A DNA stretch of 64,000 nucleotides from Balaenoptera acutorostrata. Lineage: Eukaryota > Chordata > Mammalia > Artiodactyla > Balaenopteridae. This document shows, piece by piece, positions 1 to 10,806 of this stretch. Every line of letters starts with the position of its first letter. Position 1 is the stretch's first letter. The position numbers and the translations under genes are program-made. The notes beneath the pieces are model-generated. The model saw nothing but the letters and a program-made list of their open reading frames with translations, was not told where the DNA came from and ran no database searches. Where the stretch lies: contig NC_080070.1 in assembly GCF_949987535.1 (NCBI RefSeq), positions 11,909,770 to 11,973,769 on the forward strand, written 5' to 3'.

Positions 1-712
1 GGGGTGAACACACGTCTAAAAAATCTGTGTGCCCTGCTGTCAGAGCGTGGCCTGGAATGCAGTCTGGAGCCCCGTCTGACTGCTGACTTGAGCGTCTACT
101 GCTGTGCGGCTTACAGTGACACGGAGGCTAAGCAGCTGCACGAGTTTGTGGCTGAGGGCGGGGGCTTGCTGATCGGGGGCCAAGCCTGGTGGTGGGCCTC
201 CCAGAACCCCGGCCGCTCCACTTTGGCTAGTTTCCCTGGTAACGTCATACTCAACTGCTTTGGCCTCAGTATCCTAGCTCGGACTCTGGACCCAGGCTGT
301 TTCCCTGTCCCTACCCCTGAGAAGCAGAGCTACCACTTCCGCAAGGCGCTGTCTGAATTCCAGCTTATCGTGAACCACGGGGGTGGGAGCTTGGAAAAGA
401 GCTGGCTGGCAAAACTGGGAGCAGACGGAGCAGGCTTCCTGCAGATTCCCGCAGAGGGCGTCCCTGCGTACGCTTCCTTGCACCGGCTCCTGAGGAAGAT
501 GCTGCATCTCTCGGGCCTCCCAGCTGTGAGCAGGGAAAACCCAGTTGCCAGTGACTCCTATGAGGCTGCACTGCTCTGCCTGGCCACGGAGCTGGCACGC
601 TCCGGCACAGACTGCTCTCAGCTGGCACAGGGGCTTGGAACCTGGTCTTGCAGCTCTGGTTCATACCCCTCAGAACACGCCATCACAGTGGAGATTGATG
701 GAAGCAACCCAG
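1..712 (+). CDS. TCAF2: TCAF exon 1 of window (5' truncated by window edge)
   Basis: The frame is open from base 1 (codons begin at 1, 4, 7) and runs to a donor at 713 (cccag|gtacag), leaving one base of the next codon. The GTG at 4-6 is an internal Val codon and not a start, because the frame continues off the window edge and the family has about 300 further residues. The encoded stretch holds the Gly-rich [13 protein letters not shown] segment and [16 protein letters not shown], characteristic of the TCAF amidotransferase-like fold. An open reading frame continues 11 bases into the intron, but those bases are not coding. Confidence 0.88.
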
Positions 713-3700
713 GTACAGAATGAGGGACCTGGGGCAAGGTGGGGCTAGCGAGCTTTGCAGGACATTGCAGGTGCTGAAGCTCAGGTGGGCCATCTCCATT
801 CTCTAACAGGTACTTCCCAGGAGATGGGGGTTGGGGTTCTGCTCAGGGATTACGTGGGATGCATGCAAGAAGCATGGATGAGATGAGGTGCGCAGGGCAG
901 GGCTGTACCTCTGGGAGGGGCTGTGAGGTTCCAGGTGGGGTGGGGTCAGGTGGGGGAATAACTCAGCCTTTCCTATGGCTTTTGTCAGGCAGTGGTGATT
1001 CCTGGGTGAGTACAGGACTCTACCTCCCAAATGGACAAAATGCAGAAGTCTCCTTGTCTGAAGCTGCAGTCTTTGCTGGCCTGAAGGTAAGGCCAGAACA
1101 CCACTGCCACTTCTCAGAGCCACAGAGCTTCATTCTCATCCAGCTCGCACTTCTTCCAGGAGTGCAGGAAGGCATTGTTCTGCCCACGTTACAGATTTCA
1201 CAGATGAAACAGCTAAGTTTCAGGGAGCCCAAGGGAGTGACTGAAGATGCCAGAACTCCTAACATCAGATCCAGTCCTCAAACACAAGCCCTCAGGTCTC
1301 CACCTCCCGACAGGGGTATGAGGGGAAGGAGCACCTGTTACATATTCGGAACCTCACTCATTTCTCCAGCATGGCCTTTCTGGGTTTTACCTCTTCACCT
1401 TGATTGCTGAAGGGTGTACTTAACCCCATCACTCACAAAAATAGGCTGTCATGCAGAATTAAAATTCTTCCTGCCTCAATTTTGAGGGTCACTTCCTACC
1501 ATAGTAAGGGTCTCTTTTGGGTTAGTCTCCTTTCTCGAGCTCCCTTACATTAAACCTAAGAAAAGCAGTCACAGGACTCCAGACAAAATGCACTCAATCT
1601 ATCTGACCAGGAGGGGAGGCCAGGACAAAGTGGGAAGAGAGAACCAGTTCTCCCCCGTCACCCCATATCCCACTGCTTCTGGATGGGCCTCCTGTCTGTG
1701 CACAAAGGGCAGATGAAGATTCCCTCTGCCTCATTCCCAGCATCGGAATCATCTCAGGGGCTTGAACCCTGGAGTGAGAGCCCAGGTTCTGCCTGGTACA
1801 GAGGCACCACAGGACCCTAGTCAGTATCAGCCTCGGGGTTATGCCTGGTCTGCCTGGTGGTGGTCCATTGTGGAGCTGCTTAAATCCCTAGAAAAATGAT
1901 TCTGCGTACCTTTCAGTCCATATGATTTTTGGAGTGCTAAAAGCTCACAGGTTTGCATGCACTGCTCATAGAAAGGGGAAGCTGGAGTTTTTTAATACCC
2001 TCCATCCATACAGTACCACACACCCACAGCACACATGGTGGAATCACCTCTCCAGGTACAGATTGGCTGCCACACTGATGACTTGACGCGTGCCAGCAAG
2101 CTGTCTCGAGCTCCTGTGGTGACTCACCAGTGCTGCATGGATAGGACCAAACGATCAGTCTCCTGCCTCTGGGGTGGGCTTCTCTATGTGATCGTGCCCA
2201 AGGGCAGTAAACTGGGCCCCGTGTCCGTCACCATCAAGAGGGCTGTGCCTGCCCCATATTACAGGCTGGGTGAGTGGACTGAACGTGGAGGGGAGTGGGA
2301 GCCGGGGGTGCTGTGGTGTTGATGGGCTGGTTGAAGGAGGGGAGGGAGGAGGATTGGTACACAGAAGGAGGAGGGACTGTCGGAGGTGACAGTGGAGGCA
2401 GGAGATGAGGGACACCCTGTGTCCATGGAGACTTTGGGGCAGAACAGAGGGAAGGGTCTGGGGGCCTGTCCTTCACTTCACAGCACATAGACCCTCATGA
2501 TAGTAGTTCATCATTTTAGTGTCTTCCTCCTGGAGTTCCAGTTGTGTTTTTCAGCTCAAGGGAAGTTGAGGAAGTGGGTGACAGGTTCCATGACCTTTAT
2601 TCCCAGGTAAGACATCCCTGGAGGAGTGGAAGAGGCATATCCAGGAGAGCACAGCTCCCTGGGGAGAGCTGGCAACAGACAACATCATCTTGACGGTGCC
2701 AACGGCAGACCTCCAGGCCCTGGAGGACCCCGAATCTTTACTCCACCTCTGGGATGAGATGATGCGGGCTATAGCCAGGCTGGCAGCCCAGCCCTTTCCT
2801 TTCCTCCGTCCAGAGAGGATTGTTGCTGACGTGCAGATCTCAGCCGGTGGGTGCTCCAGAGGGATGCTCCTAGTCTATGGACACCATTTATTTATTATTT
2901 TGCCTTTTTTTGGCCTGTAGTTTTTTATTTTTATTTTTTATTTTTTGTAGTGTCTTTGTCTGGTTTTGGTATCAGGGTGATGGCGGCTTCATAGAATGGT
3001 TTTGGGAGTGTTCTATCCTCTTCCATCTTTTGGAAGAGTTTGAGAAGGATTGGTGTAAGTTCTGCTTTGTATGTTTGGTAGAATTTCCCTGTGAAGCCGT
3101 CCAGTCCTGGACTTTTGTTTGTAGGCAGTTTTTTAAATTACAGGTTCTATTTAACTTCTAGCAATTGGTCTGTTCAAATTATCTGTTTTTTCTTGACTCA
3201 ATTTGGGCAGGCTGTGTGTTTCTAGAAACTCATCCATTTCTTCTAGGTTGTCCAATTTGTTGGCATATAACCGTCATAGTATTCTCTTGTGACTTTTTGT
3301 ATCTCTGTGGTATCAGTTGTTATTTCTCCTCTTTCATTTATTATTTTGTTTATTTGAGTCCCCTCTCTTCTCTTCTTGTGAGCCTGGCCAGGGTTTGTCG
3401 ATTTTGTTTATCCTTTCAAAAAACCAGCTCTTGGTTTTACTGACCTTTTCTATTGTTTTTTAAATCTCTATTTATTTCCTGTCTGATCTTTGTTATTTCC
3501 TTCCTTCTGCTGACATCTATTTTGCCTTTTTTAAACGTCCAATATGTGTAAGGCATAATTTTACAAGTAAGGGAAAAAAGACGTTCAAGACATGAACTTT
3601 GATGGAGATGAAAAGATGTTTACATGCAAAAAGGTAAATCATGTTCATCTAAAGCATAAGATTTCACAGGAGGGAGAACAGTCTCAGAAAAATTGGTACT

Positions 3701-6700
3701 AGGAGTTCAAGATGGCAGTGAGCGTTGTTTCAAGGAGAGTTTAAAACAGAAATATCTCCTTCAAACGTAAGTCAGAGTTGGCAATGAAAAGAGAGAGTAA
3801 AGAGGTTTATGTTAAGTATTCAGTGGTTTAGAGGAAAGAAGGCCAAAAAAAAAAAAGGAAATCTGATTCCAACATGTGGAAAATTCCTCTGGACCTGTTT
3901 TCTAATCTTCAAAAAAACACAAGATTTTCACTGTTAAAAAGTATAAATCTGGCCAACAGTAGTTTACATAGGAGAAGGAATGGCACTGCCCTAGCCTCGG
4001 GGATCTCAAATTCAGACACAGGACCTAATGTTGCAGACTCACATGCAAAGAAAACTCACAGAAAAGGAAGCACTGAATTATAGTGAGAATGACTATATAA
4101 AGTGTTAATATTTGGGGGGCCAGAGAGAGGGAGAGGCATAACTCCAGTGTGGAGGCCGGGAAGAAGGGCAGGGACTCTTCAGACCAAGTCAAAGAAAGCA
4201 TCTGCTTTCCAATCAGCATGGAGATTCTGGAATTATGGTGGCAGCCAGGATGGTGAGAAAAAGTTACACCATGGAGAGGAATGAAGGGAGATGGGTTGGG
4301 TGGACCACGCCCACCATGCCTCACTCTTCCTTTTGCGTTCCCAGGCTGGATGCACTCAGGATACCCTATCATGTGCCACCTGCAGTCAGTGCAGGAGCTC
4401 ATCAGTGAGATGGGCATAAGAAGCAGAGGTCTGTGGGGATCCATCCACGAGCTGGGCCACAACCAGCAGCGGCACGGGTGGGAGTTCCCCCCACACACCA
4501 CCGAGGCCACCTGTAACCTCTGGTCAGTCTACGTGCACGAGACGGTCCTGCACATCCCCAGGGCTCAGGCCCACCCAGCTCTGAGCCCTCCAGAACGAGA
4601 CAAAAGGATCAAAACACACCTGGGAAAGGGAGCGCCCCTGAATGACTGGAATGTGTGGACAGCTCTGGAAACGTATCTAAAGGTACTGAACAGAAATTCA
4701 GGGAGATGGGGGCCACTAGACCCTCAGTCGTGTAGCACCCTGGATCCCAGGAGCTCTCCAACTCCTTCACCACCCCCATCAGCCTGGGCCCACCACCTCC
4801 CCTGGCTGCATGGCGGTGCTTCTCAGGTCATACATCTCTAACATGGAGATAATGATGCCTGTCCCACTCACGTACTGTGGTTTTGTGATGGTATGTAAGA
4901 GGAAATGAAAAATACTGTGAAAAGAAAATAAGTAGAGAATGCAGCCTCTGGGTATATCAGTCAAGAGCAGAAGCTCTGAGTAAGACACTCCTAAGGCTGA
5001 GTCACAGCTCTCCCACTCACTCGTTTGTCCTTTGTCCCCTAGCAGGTGCCTCGGAAATGGTGATTGTTTTGCATTGCTTTGTTTTCCCTCACCTTAGTGT
5101 TATGGGTCAAGTGAGTGTTGCATCCCTTCATAATTACAGTGATGTGTTAGGGGCAACTGCATTACAAGAAGGCCTCTTAGGAGGTAAATCTGTCAATGAG
5201 ATTCTCATATTTCCATCACCCATTTGAACCCAAAATGTCTTTAGAATGAATAAGTAAATAACCAACCCAATAGAAGAACATCGAAGTCCCAAAGTGAGTT
5301 GATTTCCTATGAAATAAGCATAAATCCCTTTCCCCTCCCCCGTCCTGCTTTGAATTTTTATATTTTCAAGTTGTCAAAGCCACTCCCCATATCAGATCTC
5401 CTACACTGTCTACCACGACTCTTTAGATAGTGGGTATTGCCCACTTTTTACAGGCACATACTGAGTTAGAGAGTTTAAGCATCCTGTCCAATGTCACACA
5501 TTTAAATGATGGACCCAGAACCTAAAATCAGGAGCTAATGACAAGCCCAGGCTTTTGTACTTCTGAACCCTCTGATTTTTTTTTTTCTTTTCTCACTCAT
5601 TTTCTGAAGAGTGAGTGTGAGACAGCCCCAGTCAATGAGATAACTGTGTAGCATCAGCTCAGGATTCTTCTAGAGCCAGTCTGAGGGTCTACAGGGAAAG
5701 AGACCTTACATGGTAGTTGCCACTGAAGTGTAAGGCAAAGCCCTAATTCCACCCTACCTACTGACCCACTCACCGTGAATATCATTTTGCAAAAGCTTTG
5801 GGGAGACCCCTCACCTTGGAGTCTGAGACTTGGTCCCAGGACAGAGAGATACCTTCTGTTTTCTTCACCTGTGGGAGGTCTGCTCCCCATCATTCCTCCT
5901 GCTGTTGCCTTAGCATAGATCCTTAGCAAGATCCCTGCTAATTCTAAATCTCTATAATCTTGGCAAGTAAGAGTCTCCTGCCCATGGCTTTCAGGTGGGC
6001 TGTTCCCTATAAAGTATGAGTCACTCTCATTTTGAGCCCCTTGTGACATACCTGCTTCTTCCTTGTTTTGCCCCAAAGGCAGTGTTCCACAGAGAAAAAC
6101 AGTAGCCTTGAAAATAGTCACAGCTCTGAGATGGCTGAAAAAGAGAAAAAAAACAAGGGTTTTATTATGTCTGGAAGGTGTCGGAAGTTCCCAGATTTTG
6201 GCTCCCAATCCCCATCTCAGTCGGGCTCAAACCTGTCTGATGCCTGGGAAAACACTTAAGAACTGGGGATATAATTTTTTAAAATAGAGATAATAATGGT
6301 AACTGTCATTTATTGAGTATTTACCTCTTTTCAGCCATTAGGTTCCTCGTGTAGTCCCCTACTACATTCGGGGGTACAGGGTTTGTGGCCAAGAAGTGGA
6401 ATGAGCCAACAAGATTGTGTTTATGTGCAGGGTTGAGATGGGGAGATAAGGGCAAGCAAAGAAGTGAAGCTAGTGCATGATTAAGGGGAAGAAATCACCA
6501 GAAATGAGATGCACTCATGAACACGCATGTTGCAGGTACTTTCACAAACTTGTACCTCATCCTGCCCCTTCCTTCTCTTCCAGCTCCAGGAGGCCTTTGG
6601 ATGGGAGCCATTCACCCAGCTCTTTGCTGAGTACCAGACCCTCTCTGACATCCCCAAAGACAACACTGGCAAGATGAATCTGTGGGTGAAGAAGTTCTCT

Positions 6701-6838
6701 GAAAGAGTACAGAAGAATCTGGCTCCTTTCTTTGAGGCCTGGGGCTGGCCTGTCCAGAAGGAAGTGGCCGCGAGCCTGGCCTGTCTGCCTAAGTGGCAGG
6801 AAAACCCCATGCAGATGTACATCCAGACTGAGGACTAA
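1..6838 (+). CDS. TCAF2: TCAF2-like gene, six 3'-terminal coding exons (5' end outside window)
   Basis: TRPM8 channel-associated factors are known to bind the cold- and menthol-gated channel TRPM8 and to change its surface delivery and gating. Joining 1-712, 989-1086, 2056-2269, 2607-2846, 4345-4682 and 6584-6838 gives 1857 bases, 618 codons plus TAA, with no stop. Every intron is GT-AG and the phases fit (1, 0, 1, 1, 0). Family proteins are about 920 residues, so roughly 300 N-terminal residues lie to the left. Visible parts in order are the end of a class I amidotransferase-like region with a [13 protein letters not shown] stretch, an M60-like N-terminal segment (exons 2-3), and the M60-like peptidase domain with HELGH (4446-4460) and a downstream Glu (4503-4505). 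TCAF2 is preferred to TCAF1 because, as I recall, TCAF1 has lost the second His of the motif. Paralogue choice is less certain than family membership. Confidence 0.88.
989..1086 (+). CDS. TCAF2: TCAF exon 2 of window (98 bp)
   Basis: The acceptor is tttgtcag ending at 988 after a pyrimidine-rich tract, and the donor is ctgaag|gtaagg at 1087. With the carried base the exon gives 33 codons, including [11 protein letters not shown], the start of the M60-like N-terminal region. A strong donor-like string (gg|gtgagt, 1006-1011) lies inside the exon. Using it would leave a 17-base exon and shift the frame, so the full exon is preferred. Confidence 0.85.
2056..2269 (+). CDS. TCAF2: TCAF exon 3 of window (214 bp)
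   Basis: The acceptor ctctccag ends at 2055 and the donor is ctgg|gtgagt at 2270. The exon encodes [11 protein letters not shown] followed by a Cys-containing segment with [17 protein letters not shown], a hallmark of the region leading into the M60-like domain. The exon itself starts with GT, so the junction reads CAGGTACAG. The exon boundary is fixed by frame and family similarity. It ends in phase 1. Confidence 0.87.
2607..2846 (+). CDS. TCAF2: TCAF exon 4 of window (240 bp)
   Basis: The acceptor is tcccag ending at 2606 and the donor is gccg|gtgggt at 2847. The product includes [20 protein letters not shown] and an [20 protein letters not shown] segment. The first exon bases are gtaagac, so the acceptor junction is also a near-perfect donor string (CAG|GTAAGA). 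The use as an acceptor is supported by the Gly-Lys-Thr-Ser reading that joins exon 3 to exon 4. Confidence 0.87.
2890..3530 (-). mobile_element. Antisense L1 ORF2 fragment in TCAF intron
   Basis: Read on the minus strand this is decayed L1 ORF2. The + strand shows the antisense of the reverse-transcriptase entry region (tgaagccgtccagtcctgga is the complement of the SPGPDGF block) followed by the antisense of upstream ORF2. It lies between exons 4 and 5 of the TCAF gene, in the opposite orientation. No target-site duplication was resolved, so ends are approximate. It is older and more divergent than the three large L1s in the window. Confidence 0.8.
4345..4682 (+). CDS. TCAF2: TCAF exon 5 of window, M60-like catalytic motif (338 bp)
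   Basis: The acceptor is gttcccag ending at 4344 and the donor is ctaaag|gtactg at 4683. The exon carries the zinc-binding HELGH (4446-4460) and, 14 residues after its second His, a Glu (4503-4505) in [13 protein letters not shown]. This matches the HExxH...E pattern of M60-like gluzincins. Whether TCAF proteins are active peptidases is not established. The equivalent exon in the downstream duplicate (20969-21306) has exactly the same length. Confidence 0.9.
5395..5555 (-). repeat. MIR SINE relic in TCAF intron 5
   Basis: The antisense MIR core is recognisable: tgggtattgcccactttttacaggcacatactgagttagagagtttaag, then tgtcacac and the complement of the tRNA-like head. An apparently equivalent MIR lies in the duplicate near 21840-22030, implying the element predates the duplication. 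Confidence 0.55.
6285..6365 (-). repeat. MIR-like fragment before last TCAF exon
   Basis: The string ataataatggtaactgtcatttattgagtatttacc resembles the antisense 3' part of MIR. A matching stretch precedes the duplicated exon 6 (around 23348-23400, aacactaaaagtaactatcatttattc). It is short and divergent. Confidence 0.4.
6584..6838 (+). CDS. TCAF2: TCAF terminal coding exon (255 bp including stop)
   Basis: The acceptor is ccttctcttccag ending at 6583 after a strong polypyrimidine tract, and the stop is TAA at 6836-6838. It encodes [19 protein letters not shown] through a C-terminal segment ending MYIQTED, the conserved TCAF tail. The frame is intact. The duplicate at 23632 is about 92% identical by eye but broken. 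Confidence 0.9.
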   Translation, partial: LQEAFGWEPFTQLFAEYQTLSDIPKDNTGKMNLWVKKFSERVQKNLAPFFEAWGWPVQKEVAASLACLPKWQENPMQMYIQTED

Positions 6839-7267
6839 AAGATGTGCACCAAGGGGTGTGTGTGTGTGGAAGGGGGGTGATCACTCACCAACTCTGCCAC
6901 CCTCTTTCTTGCCTAGTGTACCTTGAGCCTGAATCCTACTTCCTACCTGTCCTCAGGAAGGCCTTTAAGGTCCTAAGACAAAATGAGACCAACTTTCTCA
7001 GGAAAGTGCTGCTATGCTTCTTTGATTGTTTCTCTGCTTGTACTCTTGCTCTCATCAAGAGACTTGCTTCACCATCCTCGTCCTCCAGAAGAGGATGTTT
7101 CATCTTGGCATCTTGAGTTTCTGCAGGCTCTTCGCTTCTATTTATGACCAGTAGTTCTAAAGACCATGGATTCCATTATAATCTGATATCACCCCCTTAC
7201 CCAAGCCAGCCCTGAACAAAGCTCTTAACTTCTGCTTTGAGAAGCTTTCTAACAGCAAGCGAGGCAG

Positions 7268-7390
7268 GCTGGTATAATGGAGAGAGCCCTGAACCAGCTT
7301 TGGTTCTATGGAAAATCACTAAACTCTGTCTGCATCTGGATTCTTACCCATGACATGGGATAAAAATCTATTGTTTGATGATGGTGAACG
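7268..7390 (+). repeat. Possible MIR fragment (sense)
   Basis: The string ctggtataatggagagagccctgaaccagctttggttct followed by aaatcactaaactctgtctgcatctg resembles the sense MIR head and core, strongly diverged. Confidence 0.4.
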
Positions 7391-8339
7391 TCTTTGAACA
7401 CAACCTGCATATGCATATAAGGGAGCTCTTCAGCTTTCACCAGGCCCCACAGTAGCCTGTCTGCCCACTTTCGTGTGGACAACCTGAAAACTGAATCTCC
7501 CTTCAGAGTCAACCTCCTTGAGATTAGCATTCAGTCCTTGTGTGAGAGTATTTAGTGAACACCAGTGTTGTTCCCAGACATGGTATCAATGATAGTCCTC
7601 AAGATCCTAGCCCATCCTATGTGTCCTTTCTTCTGTCTCTGGAAAGATTCTTGGGTATAACCTAACCCCAAGAATGTGGTATGAACTCAAACTGGAGGTC
7701 ACAAAGCTATTGGGGTTTGGTCTTCTTGGTTAGTTTCATCTTCGAGTACATTTGCTTCAACCAAAGGAAAAACTCATTCCAGCAGCCCTACCAACTCCAT
7801 AAGCCCATTGGTTCTTAGCACAAAACAGGTGGCTGACTCCTCTGGTCACCTTGGAATCAAGGCACTGTCAGTTATCGACAGCTACTGTGCTGAGAGGGCC
7901 ATGGACAGGACAGGCTCCAATGGCACAGGATTCCTGAGTGCAGCAGACCGAATTAACCCACACTCACTTATCACCCCACAAACCAGCATCCCCAAGCTTT
8001 CTCATAATCTCATTCCAACCCATCCCAGCTCTTTGGCTGGGTGGCATTCCAATTAGAGATGCATCCTCAGGATTAATGGGGTGTACATCTACCCATTTTC
8101 CTCTAGCTTGCTTTTAAACCATATTTTTGTTGTTTTCAATATCATTCCATTAGCTTTGTTGAGAATAGAGAGACTCCTCAGGCGGAGAACTAACCTAGGG
8201 AATGTCTTTTTCTGAATCCCATCAGCACATCCTTCTCCCAATTTTGGATAATTTCCTTTTATTTCACTAGTGTCCTTCGTCAGGTGCTTTTCACATGAAA
8301 AGTACTCAGTAAATATTTGTTAATTGAAAGAACAGTAAA

Positions 8340-8545
8340 GACACCTAACACATAATGGGCAGTCTTTATGTCCCAGACATTGTGTGAGGTATTTCCTACG
8401 AGTTATCTTACGGAATCCGAGGTTGCTGCTATTATTATCCCATTTCATAGACGAGAAAATGAACACTTAAGGATATTAAATAGCTTCTGAAGTCACAAAG
8501 CTAATAAGAGGAAGAGTTGGGCCTTGACTGAAGCCCACAGCAATG
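8340..8545 (-). repeat. MIR relic, antisense
   Basis: The string gctattattatcccatttcatagacgagaaaatgaac is the complement of the MIR core, followed by cacaaagctaataagaggaagagttggg. The matching MIR in the TCAF duplicate is near 24995-25140. Confidence 0.65.
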
Positions 8546-9059
8546 AAAAAATTGTAGAGCTTTTCTCCAAGAATGATTTTCAATTTAGACACAAATTTCA
8601 CCGAGAAAATGGAAGTTCAACAAAGTTCTGACTTATGCCATGTTCACTATTGAACTTTTATTAAATATAAAATTTAACCTCTAAGAAAATATTGGTACCT
8701 GATTTTCTGGTTGTCTCAGCATGTGATTAGCTTCCCTATAGGTAGAGAAAGGATTTGAACCCAGGCAATTCAACTCCAGAACTGGTGTTCTTACCCATGA
8801 TGCTAGGGATGAGTAAATGAATGGATAATGCTGGGTTGAAGAGGTTGCCATAGAGACAAAGACAAAACCTGACTTTTCCCCACATTCTCTGTACTAGACG
8901 TTGGAGCCCTTCTCCCTCTTACAGAAAGACTGTGGCTCTGCCGCTTGTTTCTAAGTTCAGAATTAATTGCTTGTAACTGCGACACTCTCAGAGTATTCTG
9001 TATTCCAGAGCAAACTTGCTCCGAAGGATGTCTATGCAGGTCTGGTGAATCATCAATAA

Positions 9060-9250
9060 ATACCATTTGCCAGGAACTGTTATAAGTGCTTTTTATTTGT
9101 TTATCCTCACAACAGTCCTATGGAATAAGTACTATGACTGTCTCCATTTTCCAGAGAAAGAAGCAGAAATACAGGGGTAGCAAGTGGTGAAACCACATTT
9201 CCGTCCCTGGAAGTTGGACTCAGGACCCACACTTTAGCCAGCATACTATA
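9060..9250 (-). repeat. MIR relic, antisense
   Basis: The string tgctttttatttgtttatcctcacaacagtcctatggaataagtactatgactgtctccattttccagag is the complement of a MIR, ending with caagtggtgaaaccac and a complement of the tRNA-like head. Confidence 0.7.
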
Positions 9251-9259
9251 TACTACTGT

Positions 9260-10791
9260 ATATTATATTACTGGGTCTGCCACAACCTGCAGCTCTACTT
9301 GCGTGGAACTATGTGTATGGCTACTGTATCACAAAATGACCACATAAAAACTACTAAAAACCAAACAGATTATTTCTAGTTACTCAAACAGGAATTATTT
9401 AACCATAAGGGTCATGCACCCAAGGCACACATCCCTCAATACCAAGACCCTGCCCTACCAAGTCTGAAAGGTTTTAAAGATCCTATGCTTCAAATAACAA
9501 CTTCGTGGAGTCCTAGAGGAAGCTTGTCTTAACCTCAGGGCTTGTATCCAAGTGTCCTTTGCTCATTCTTAAGGATACCCAAACTTCCATACTCATGTCT
9601 AAGACTGTTATTAGACAAAGGAGCCCATGCATTCTTATAGGTTACTAGATCCAGTATCTGAAGTACCCAAATTTCTAGCAAATTGGATAATTTTCAGAGG
9701 CAAGAAATCACCATAGGACACTTCAGGGAAGTAGTAATGGCTACTTTAAAGTTTTAAAGGAGATTAAAAAGGACTATACCTCTATCTTATCCCCTGAGCA
9801 CAAGATAGCCACCGACTTATTAGAAGAATGGACAATTAATTTCAAAAAATTAAAGCATTAGTGGTTGGTCACACTAAATGGAACCACAACACCTCATACT
9901 TGTGGCAAATATTGTTGAAATAAAATAACAAGCACTTCTAAAGGGAATTAAAGTGATCTTCTATCTTGACTAAATCTCTGGCATTGTGCATTCCCTGGTC
10001 GCCTATGTTGCTCTTTGTCTCCCCCTTATGGCCACCTAGGAAACCTTACAGCGCCTGATCATCAGTTGTAACAGTGTAATTATTCCCATGGAGGCAAACT
10101 CCGTTTCTGTCTTAGTTTTAGTTTAAAAGACATATTCATGTGACTCTTCCCATGAAGAAACAGATTGGTCAATATGCTCTTCACTTTTAATATCCATAAA
10201 AAAAACCACCCAAATCTATTTGCTTCAACTGGAATGGAAACAAATTCACCTACTCTTTAGCTCATAGTGTTGTTAAAATGGATTTAGATTCTTGGCATGG
10301 AGAAGAGTTATTGCCGTTATCAATTATACATATGAAGTTTTAGTTAACACTTTTTACTAAATTTATGACCTTCATAAAATATATGATTATTAGAACAAGC
10401 CCAAGAGGCTTCCCAAAATATACCTTTGGGGCCATCTAGACCACAGAGAAATATTCTCCCAAAATAAACATTATCTTTCTCTCATTTACATTAGCTCTTC
10501 TAAGAAAGAGGTACAAAGATTAGTAGCCTTATAACTAGCGGTAGCCCATTCAAGATTTGGGTAGGCTTCTCCAGCCTAATGCTTTGGGACATGCGTAAAT
10601 TAGTGACCTCCCACTGGGGAAAAGAAGTAGTAAGATGTTTACAAGCTTTTCAGGTTACAGTACAGGCTGCCTTTCCATTTGTCTCATACCAAACAGAAAA
10701 GGAAACTTGGCCGCTTGGTGCCTCTAAGGGCCAATTTTTTGGGAAAAAAAGCTACTCAAAGAAGGATGTCAAGTGCTACAAACTACTTTTT
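9260..10791. other. Gene-free stretch, possible decayed retroviral or other old repeat
   Basis: No intact gene is present. Short open stretches with a protein-like feel occur around 9760-9900 and 10560-10790, separated by stops and without a recognisable domain order. Endogenous-retrovirus remnants are a possibility, but no LTR pair, primer-binding site or diagnostic motif was found. Family not identified. Confidence 0.25.
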
Positions 10792-10806
10792 AAAACTTGA
10801 GTAATG

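Larger units (their letters stand above)
3820..8545 (+). repeat. Tandem segmental duplication, unit A (holds intact TCAF exons 5-6)
   Basis: This unit aligns by eye with about 20490-25140. Matching stretches include the sequence upstream of exon 5 (cagacacaggac at 4014 and 20633), exon 5 and the start of intron 5, the intron-5 MIR, the segment before exon 6, exon 6, and an intergenic stretch around 8190-8240 (aggga/gaatgtctttt-type match to about 24512-24540). Boundaries are approximate and the copies are old, with roughly 75-92% identity varying along the unit. Confidence 0.7.
6839..9060 (+). other. Probable TCAF 3' UTR and downstream flank
   Basis: There is no coding sequence here. The first AATAAA noticed downstream of the stop is at 9055-9060, just before an antisense MIR, so the 3' UTR could reach about 9.08 kb. 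Earlier ATTAAA strings occur around 8470 and 8660. The segment also holds MIR-like pieces at about 7268-7390 and 8340-8545. About 1 kb of it (roughly 6860-8090) has no counterpart in the downstream TCAF duplicate. The poly(A) site is a guess without transcript data. Confidence 0.3.

Noticed and set aside
4025..4510. Minus-strand open frame of 161 codons overlapping TCAF exon 5
   Set aside because: It is antisense to a well-supported exon with conserved splice sites and has no recognisable family.
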